This document shows positions 6,671 to 11,860 of a DNA stretch of 16,171 nucleotides, one piece after another; the stretch's first letter is position 1; each line of letters opens with the position of its first letter. A program made the position numbers and the translations under genes. The notes under the pieces were generated by a model. That model worked only from the letters and a program-made list of their open reading frames with translations. It did not search any database and was not told the origin of the DNA. This DNA comes from an uncultured Amylibacter sp. (GTDB lineage Bacteria; Pseudomonadota; Alphaproteobacteria; Rhodobacterales; Rhodobacteraceae): positions 1 through 16,171 of the forward strand of contig CALDZS010000306.1 in NCBI GenBank assembly GCA_937944065.1, written 5' to 3'.

Positions 6671-7245
6671 CAAAAGCCTTGATTGTTGAAGACACTGAAT
6701 CGATCGCCATGTTGTATGCCGCGATGCTGACGAAGCACGGCTACGATGTGATATCCGCAGGCACGGCCAAACAGGCAGAGGCATGTTTGTTGGATCACAG
6801 CATATCAATTGTTATTCTGGATATCGGATTGCCAGACCGTGACGGTCTTGATCTGTTGTCGGATATTTTGGTGCGAAAACCCGACATGCGCGTCATTGTA
6901 GTGACGGCAAACGGTTCTATGAATAAGGCCGTCGAAGCCATGCGTCTGGGCGGGTCTGACTTTCTGGTGAAACCCGTCAACGAAGCCAAGTTTATGGGCG
7001 CTGTGGATAATGCAGTTGCCCAAATTAATCAGGTTAAACCAGAATGGCGCGCGTTGGTCGCCCAATCGAACAAAAAGGATATCGCAACTCGTGTTCGTCC
7101 GTTAATTGGCGTGGCATTGGCCGATATCGAAAGAGCGCTGATCGAGGAAACAATTGAATTTTGTGATGGGTCGTTGCCCAAAGCGGCCGAACTTTTGCAA
7201 CTTGCGCCATCCACACTATATAGAAAGCGAGAAGCGTGGGATTAG
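6667..7245 (+). CDS. Response regulator, receiver plus Fis-type HTH
   Basis: This 192-aa protein has an N-terminal receiver (about 1-120) with Glu8-Asp9, phosphoacceptor Asp52 (ILDIGLPDRDG), Thr80 and Lys102, all conserved. Its C-terminus (about 152-190) is a Fis-type helix-turn-helix ending STLYRKREAW, the kind that ends NtrC and LuxO proteins. The sigma-54 AAA+ domain of NtrC/LuxO is absent: only about 30 residues separate the two domains. This is also the architecture of RegA/PrrA/ActR regulators, though those are a distinct family with a longer HTH. It should therefore bind DNA and act without sigma-54 ATPase activity. Start ATG 6667 overlaps the kinase stop (ATGA), so the two are translationally coupled and the kinase's Hpt domain is its obvious phosphodonor. 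Targets are unknown; the adjacent prpE or the following SPOR gene are candidates by position only. Confidence 0.85.
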   Translation: MTKALIVEDTESIAMLYAAMLTKHGYDVISAGTAKQAEACLLDHSISIVILDIGLPDRDGLDLLSDILVRKPDMRVIVVTANGSMNKAVEAMRLGGSDFLVKPVNEAKFMGAVDNAVAQINQVKPEWRALVAQSNKKDIATRVRPLIGVALADIERALIEETIEFCDGSLPKAAELLQLAPSTLYRKREAWD

Positions 7246-7261
7246 ATCAGTTCTAATGGAC

Positions 7262-7318
7262 TTTACAAGTTAAAAAGAATTCGGGCATATATGCGGATAA
7301 AATAGAGGAATATTCACG
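7262..7318 (+). promoter_or_regulatory. Leader of the SPOR gene with a GCATATATGC palindrome and a good RBS
   Basis: The 73-bp gap between the response regulator and the SPOR gene holds a TTTACA at 7262-7267 that could be a -35. A perfect 10-bp palindrome, GCATATATGC, follows at 7285-7294 and overlaps where a -10 would be. GAGGAA at 7305-7310 lies 8 nt before the ATG and fixes the start. The spacing of the promoter-like hexamers is not ideal, so the promoter is tentative; the ribosome-binding site is clear. Confidence 0.35.
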
Positions 7319-8557
7319 ATGGTTAACAAAACAACATTTGCCATTTCAGCGGTTGTTATTGCAGTGGCTACAACGGCAAGTGCGCAAAGCCTGCGCAATG
7401 CAAAACCACCTGCGAATCTCCCTCCCGCCAGCTTTGATGGCTTGCAGTTTGTGGACAATAATAACTGTGTTTATGTGCGATCTGGATATGGTGGACGCGT
7501 TACTTGGGTTCCGCGCGTAGACCGCAAGCGCCGCCAGTTGTGCGACAAAAGCTTTCGCCCGACATTCGAGCCTGTAAGAACAGCAACTGCAACACCTTCT
7601 GCAGAGGTTGAAGCACCCGCTGCAACCAAACCTGCTAAAACTGGTGGGTTTTTGGCGGGACTACAGAAATCTTTACAGACGACCACCAAACCTGCACCCA
7701 AAGCAGTTATTGCGTCCGAACCTGTGATCGAAGAAACAGTTGAACCGGTTATCGAGGCACCCGCGACCGTTGTTGCCGCCGTGGAACCCGACGTAGCGGC
7801 GAAACCAAAACTTAATTTAAAAGACCTGTTCGCTAAGCGCAAAAAAGCGGCTGGCGAAGCAGCGCCAGAAGTGGCCGCACCAGTGGTGGTCGAGCCGGCG
7901 ATTATGGAACCTGATATCGCGTTGAAACCAAAGCCGAGCTTGAAGGATATTTTCGGCAAACGTAAAACGGCCGCTGTCGACGCAAAGCCCAAGATTGTTG
8001 AACCTGAACCAGTTGCGGTAGCACCCGTTATTGCCGCCCCAAAGGTTGTAGAACCAGTGGTAGCTGCGAAACCGAAACTCACGTTAAAAGAGATTTTTGC
8101 AAAGCGCAAAACAGCTGCGGTGGAAGCAAAACCTGAAATGGTTGAACCTGTTGCGGTTGCACCCGTTATTGTGGCCCCAAAGGTTGCAGAGCCAGTGGTG
8201 GCCGCGAAGCCAAAACCCACTTTGAAAGAGATTTTTGCAAAGCGTAAAACAGCCGCATTGGAAAAAGCGCCAAAACCTGCAGAGCCAAAACCAGTCGCAC
8301 CAGTTGTTGTGAAACCAGAAGTGGTCGCGCCGGTCGCCGGCCTGCCCAGTGGTGTTTATGTAAAGGTTGGCAGGTTTTCGAACCGCAACAAAGCGAACGA
8401 AGTCGTGTCATGGTTCCGTAAATCCGGTCACAAAGGTGCGCGAATGGATGGCGATGATTTGATGGTTGGCCCGTATCGGTCTGAAAGCGTGGCAAAGGCC
8501 GCCCTATACCAAGCAACAGGCGCTGGGTACAAAAACGCAAGAATTGTTGAACGCTAA
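7319..8557 (+). CDS. Secreted SPOR-domain protein with four internal repeats
   Basis: This 412-aa protein starts with a signal peptide (about 1-22, ending TTASAQ). Next is a conserved-looking domain (about 33-80: PPASFDGLQFVDNNNCVYVR, then VTWVPRV, with two Cys), which I associate with Rhodobacterales SPOR proteins. A long Ala/Pro/Val/Lys-rich region (about 85-340) follows. The C-terminal 70 residues (GVYVKVGRFSNRNKANEVV to the end) form a SPOR domain, which in known proteins binds denuded peptidoglycan at the division septum. The linker contains four copies of a 17-residue unit (see the repeat entry). The protein is probably periplasmic and cell-wall associated, perhaps in division, but no enzyme domain is visible. 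ATG 7319 is supported by GAGGAA. The 3' end overlaps the convergent DUF6165 gene by 4 nt, leaving no room for a terminator. Confidence 0.82.
   Translation: MVNKTTFAISAVVIAVATTASAQSLRNAKPPANLPPASFDGLQFVDNNNCVYVRSGYGGRVTWVPRVDRKRRQLCDKSFRPTFEPVRTATATPSAEVEAPAATKPAKTGGFLAGLQKSLQTTTKPAPKAVIASEPVIEETVEPVIEAPATVVAAVEPDVAAKPKLNLKDLFAKRKKAAGEAAPEVAAPVVVEPAIMEPDIALKPKPSLKDIFGKRKTAAVDAKPKIVEPEPVAVAPVIAAPKVVEPVVAAKPKLTLKEIFAKRKTAAVEAKPEMVEPVAVAPVIVAPKVAEPVVAAKPKPTLKEIFAKRKTAALEKAPKPAEPKPVAPVVVKPEVVAPVAGLPSGVYVKVGRFSNRNKANEVVSWFRKSGHKGARMDGDDLMVGPYRSESVAKAALYQATGAGYKNARIVER
7802..8257 (+). repeat. Four copies of a KPKxxLKxIFAKRKTAA unit in the SPOR protein
   Basis: The 17-residue unit starts at residues 162, 203, 251 and 297 (DNA about 7802, 7925, 8069 and 8207). 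The consensus is K-P-K-(L/P)-(N/S/T)-L-K-(D/E)-(I/L)-F-(A/G)-K-R-K-(T/K)-A-A. Spacing is 41, 48 and 46 residues, with Pro/Val-rich linkers such as VAPVI.APKV.EPVVA. Copies 3 and 4 and their linkers are nearly identical in DNA, suggesting recent duplication. Each unit is a short basic amphipathic segment in an otherwise disordered linker. Confidence 0.9.
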
Positions 8558-8943
8558 TAATCGGCGTAAGACTTCTCTTCTATTAGGGTCGATCCGAGGG
8601 CAATGTTGATTTGCTTTTTCAGGTCGGCCCTTTTGTCATTGGTCACGTAAACACTGCGCGCCAATTGCACGAAAGCCTCGCCAAAATCGCCCGCGCGTTC
8701 GCAATCGCGAATATCATCTTCGATCACCCATAGCTGTTTGTTCACGGCCAGCAATGCCGCTTTTAGGGATGCGATTTGCGGTGTCTTTGGCACAAACTTG
8801 TCTTCGACTGCTTCTAACGCCGCACGTTCAACTTGGACATTTGCCAGTTTTTCAGCATCCGAAATCTGATCGCATTTAATCTCTAGGATAGTTAGTTTAT
8901 CCAGCAATTCGCCGGGGGCAATTGGGGTCATAATTTCGGTCAT
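8554..8943 (-). CDS. DUF6165-family protein
   Basis: This 129-aa cytoplasmic protein begins TEIMTPIAPGELLDKLTILEIK, which I recognise as the start of the DUF6165 family; its biochemical role is unknown. It is predicted to be nearly all helical, with many Lys, Glu and Asp, no signal peptide and no membrane segment. Its ATG (8941-8943) overlaps the stop of the upstream TPR-glycosyltransferase gene (ATGA), so the two are translationally coupled. From family context, DUF6165 genes sit beside TPR/glycosyltransferase genes, suggesting a joint role in glycan or glycoprotein assembly (inference). Its stop codon overlaps the stop of the convergent SPOR gene. Confidence 0.75.
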   Translation of the reverse strand: MTEIMTPIAPGELLDKLTILEIKCDQISDAEKLANVQVERAALEAVEDKFVPKTPQIASLKAALLAVNKQLWVIEDDIRDCERAGDFGEAFVQLARSVYVTNDKRADLKKQINIALGSTLIEEKSYADY

Positions 8944-10298
8944 GGATGTGTCCTTGTTGAAACTAACTTACGAATGTCTGCCTCTAGCCCATCAAAGACA
9001 GTGGCCCAATCGCCCGCAATTTCTTGGCGTACCAACCGCATGTTTGGGTACCAAGGTGTGTGATCTTTAAAAGGCTCGTACAGCCAGTAAGCCTCTGAAT
9101 GCAAAAGGTTCCAAACAGGTACACCCAACGATCCCGCAACATGTGCAATGGCGCTGTCCATGGTGACAACCAAATCCAGTGTTTGGATTAACGCGGCACT
9201 GTCGGCAAAGTCGCGATCACGGCCAGCTGCATCAATAATCACGGCGTTTGTTCCGTCCGCAACAAACGTGTCATGCAGTGCACCTTTATACAAAGAGAAC
9301 AATTGCACTTGCGGTATCTGCGCCAATTGTAAAAACCGTGTATGATCAAAAGATCGCTTGTGATTTGCTCGAAACGTGAGCGACCCTGACCATAGAACAC
9401 CGATCTTGAAATGTGCGTTAAACGGTTTCGTCAAACGCGCCGCACGTTCCTTGCTGTCTTTCGGAATGGTCAGGCTTACCGCGTCCGGCACGCTGTTCAG
9501 TGTGGTGCCCAAATGCAAAGGCAGGTCCATCATCGGGGCCCAATAATCTGCAGAAGCCTGTCCGATGTCTTGTAACGGTACCAATTCGGTAATCCCGTCC
9601 ACTTTGTCCATAACGCGCATCAAGGGCGGCTTGCAGGCAAATATCACATGGGCGCCCAAGTCCGATAGGCCTTTCAAAAAGCGCGCCATCAATATCGTAT
9701 CGCCGAACCCTTGTTCTGGGTAGACCAGCACGCGTTTGCCAGACACATCTTCACCGCGCCATTGTGGAATATCAAGTTTTGGTCTCGATATCTCGTCGCC
9801 TTGCCAGCGCCATTCAAAACTGTTGAACCCTGCTGGATACTCGCCCAAAGACAGTTCTGCCAACGCCAGTTGGATATATAGCTCTGCAAAATCAGGGTGG
9901 GCTTTGATCGCGGGTTGCAACGCTTCTTTGGCACCTTGATAATCGCCTTGTCCGCGTAAATACTTTCCCAACATTGCATGGTGCATCGGATCATCTGGCT
10001 CCAACGCAATCAACTGTCTGCGCAAGGTTACAGCGTCTTGGGCAAACCCGCCATCGTACAAAGAATTACTGGCATTCCCCAGAATTTGCGCCGTGGGTGG
10101 CCCTTGCAGCGCGCGCCGATGCGCAGTCACTGCGTGATCATATTGTTTTTCGGATCGATACAGCGCACCTAGATTGGACCACATTGTGTAATCATCTGGG
10201 TATGCCGCCAGATGCAGCGCATATTCGCGAAATGCAGCACCTGCATCGCCTGCTTTGTGAAATTCCAAGGCGCGTGTGCGATGTGATGCGCTAGCCAT
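8940..10298 (-). CDS. TPR-repeat protein with GT9/GT41-like glycosyltransferase domain
   Basis: This 452-aa protein has an N-terminal TPR array (about 1-155, about four repeats, e.g. MWSNLGALYRSEKQYDHAV and LYIQLALAELSLGEYPAGF). The bridge FEWRWQGDE follows (161-169). The C-terminal domain (about 185-450) is GT-B-like, as in heptosyltransferase-type proteins: VYPEQGFGDTILMARFL (192-208) and DSAIAHVAGSLGVPVW (381-396), then WYPNMRLVRQ. This composite is common in alphaproteobacteria and usually annotated as TPR or glycosyltransferase family 9-like. It may transfer a sugar to a protein or surface glycan; donor and acceptor are unknown. No signal peptide or membrane segment is seen. ATG 10298 has AAGGG upstream on the minus strand. 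It is the first gene of a pair with DUF6165 and is divergent from mgtE over a 158-bp gap. Confidence 0.82.
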   Translation of the reverse strand: MASASHRTRALEFHKAGDAGAAFREYALHLAAYPDDYTMWSNLGALYRSEKQYDHAVTAHRRALQGPPTAQILGNASNSLYDGGFAQDAVTLRRQLIALEPDDPMHHAMLGKYLRGQGDYQGAKEALQPAIKAHPDFAELYIQLALAELSLGEYPAGFNSFEWRWQGDEISRPKLDIPQWRGEDVSGKRVLVYPEQGFGDTILMARFLKGLSDLGAHVIFACKPPLMRVMDKVDGITELVPLQDIGQASADYWAPMMDLPLHLGTTLNSVPDAVSLTIPKDSKERAARLTKPFNAHFKIGVLWSGSLTFRANHKRSFDHTRFLQLAQIPQVQLFSLYKGALHDTFVADGTNAVIIDAAGRDRDFADSAALIQTLDLVVTMDSAIAHVAGSLGVPVWNLLHSEAYWLYEPFKDHTPWYPNMRLVRQEIAGDWATVFDGLEADIRKLVSTRTHP

Positions 10299-10390
10299 GT
10301 ATCAACCCTTGAATTAGTCGGTGCAAGAAGACCCAAAAAACCATTTGGATGCAACATGAAAGGCGTACGCAGACGCGGGATTTGTTCAAT

Positions 10391-10422
10391 CCGCCCTAAA
10401 AGCCATTGTTGCCAACGGGCGG
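10391..10422 (+). promoter_or_regulatory. Inverted repeat in the mgtE leader
   Basis: CCGCCC (10391-10396) and GGGCGG (10417-10422) are exact complements 20 nt apart, ending 34 nt before the mgtE ATG. In RNA they would form a GC-rich stem just before the ribosome-binding site. Mg2+ transporters are often controlled by leader RNAs (M-box, mgtA leader), but I do not see the conserved M-box sequence. It may also be a DNA operator, or chance. Confidence 0.25.
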
Positions 10423-10456
10423 CTGTTCTAGAAACAACGCAATAAGGATCAATGAT

Positions 10457-11839
10457 ATGAGCGACGTGCAGCCCCAAGATCAGGAATTCGTAGATCACGC
10501 CTATGAAATTGGCGAGAATATTATTGATGCGGTGCGCTCTGCCATTGGTACAGGCGCGCGCGGCGACCTAATTTCTTTGTTCAACGATCTTCACCCTGCC
10601 GATATTGCCGACATTCTGGAACAAGTCAGCGCGCCAGAGCGGATGGAAATCCTGACCCTTTGGGGCGACGATATTGACGGCGAAGTTTTGGCCGAGTTGG
10701 ACGAAACCTTAAGTGCTGAAATCATGGAAGCACTGCCCGATAATATTGTCGGCGAGGCGATGCGAGAGTTGGATACAGACGACGTTGTCGATCTTGTCGA
10801 AGACATGGACGAGCCGCAACAGGAGCGGGTGCTAGAGGCGCTAGACACGTCTGATCGCTTGGCGGTTCAGCAATCGCTTGCCTATGCAGAGGAAACTGCT
10901 GGTCGCCTGATGCAGCGTGAATTGGTGATGGCGCCAACCCATTGGACGGTCGGCGAAGCGATTGACGCGTTTCGCGCGGATCAAGATTTGCCAGATCGGT
11001 TTTATGACGTTGTGATCGTTGATCCCAAGATGGAACCTGTGGGCAAGGTGCCTTTACACTCGCTAATCTCTAGCCCTCGTGAAACGCCATTGCCCGAGAT
11101 AATGGATGAAGAGTTTCGCGTCATTCCAGTTAACCAAAGTCAAGAAGACGTCGCCTATGCGTTCAACCAATATAACATGGTGTCCGCCCCCGTGGTTGAT
11201 GAGCAAAATCGTCTTGTCGGTGTCATCACTATGGATGATGCGATGGAGGTTTTGGAAGAAAAGGCTGACGAGGATATTAAATTGCTGGCGGGTGTTGGTG
11301 ACGAGGCGTTGACCGACAGTATTTGGGGCACTACGCGTCTGCGGTTCCCTTGGCTGGCAGTAAATCTGGTAACTTGCATTTTGGCGTCCATGGTGATCTC
11401 TCAATTCTCCACCACGATCGAGGCGATAGTTGCTTTGGCTGTGTTGATGCCAATCGTGGCCTCTATGGGGGGTAATGCAGGGACGCAGACCCTAACTGTG
11501 ACGGTGCGCGCGCTTGCCACCAAGGATTTAACGCGCGCGAACGCATGGCGGGTTATTCGACGCGAGATCATTGTTGGCTTTTTCAACGGGATTATTTTTG
11601 CAGTCATTGTCGGTATCGTCGGGGTGGTCTGGTTTGGCACACCCATGCTGGGCGTGGTATTGGCGTTGGCGATGGTGGTCAATATGGTTGTGGCTGGGTT
11701 GGCAGGGATTTCGATCCCGATTGTCTTGGACAAATTGGGCATTGATCCAGCACTGGCATCCAGCGCGTTCGTGACCACCGTTACCGATATTGTCGGGTTC
11801 TTTGTGTTCTTGGGATTGGCTGCAGCACTGCTTCTGTAG
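10457..11839 (+). CDS. mgtE: Magnesium transporter MgtE
   Basis: MgtE is a dimeric inner-membrane Mg2+ channel gated by its own cytoplasmic Mg2+-sensing domains. I choose ATG 10457 (460 aa), with AAGGA at 10444-10448, over an earlier in-frame TTG at 10406. The helical N domain (about 20-150) is followed by two CBS domains (about 155-275), the connecting helix (about 280-297) and five membrane helices (about 298-460). Pore-lining signatures are present: PIVASMGGNAGTQ (332-344) and the last-helix FVTTVTDIVGF, whose Asp444 corresponds to the pore aspartate of known MgtE. The N domain is rich in Asp and Glu, as expected for Mg2+ sites. Length agrees with the family (about 450 aa). It stands alone on its strand and converges with the next gene across 7 bp. 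Confidence 0.93.
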   Translation: MSDVQPQDQEFVDHAYEIGENIIDAVRSAIGTGARGDLISLFNDLHPADIADILEQVSAPERMEILTLWGDDIDGEVLAELDETLSAEIMEALPDNIVGEAMRELDTDDVVDLVEDMDEPQQERVLEALDTSDRLAVQQSLAYAEETAGRLMQRELVMAPTHWTVGEAIDAFRADQDLPDRFYDVVIVDPKMEPVGKVPLHSLISSPRETPLPEIMDEEFRVIPVNQSQEDVAYAFNQYNMVSAPVVDEQNRLVGVITMDDAMEVLEEKADEDIKLLAGVGDEALTDSIWGTTRLRFPWLAVNLVTCILASMVISQFSTTIEAIVALAVLMPIVASMGGNAGTQTLTVTVRALATKDLTRANAWRVIRREIIVGFFNGIIFAVIVGIVGVVWFGTPMLGVVLALAMVVNMVVAGLAGISIPIVLDKLGIDPALASSAFVTTVTDIVGFFVFLGLAAALLL

Positions 11840-11860
11840 GGATCAGTTATTTGGTGATCC
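11840..11860. terminator. Small hairpin at the convergent mgtE end
   Basis: GGATCA (11840-11845) pairs with TGATCC (11855-11860) around a 9-nt loop. It starts directly after the mgtE stop and covers the stop codon of the opposing gene. The symmetry could serve both strands, but the stem is only 6 bp and no clear U run follows, so it is at best a weak terminator. Confidence 0.25.

Noticed and set aside
7471..8220. 249-aa minus-strand frame opposite the SPOR gene
   Set aside because: A low-complexity Gly/Ala/Thr product that mirrors the Pro/Ala/Val repeats of the real gene; an artefact of the repeat composition.
7802..8257. Tandem DNA repeats considered as a CRISPR array or a non-coding repeat
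   Set aside because: Spacing is irregular in codon multiples, and the repeats keep the reading frame and amino-acid consensus; they are protein repeats.
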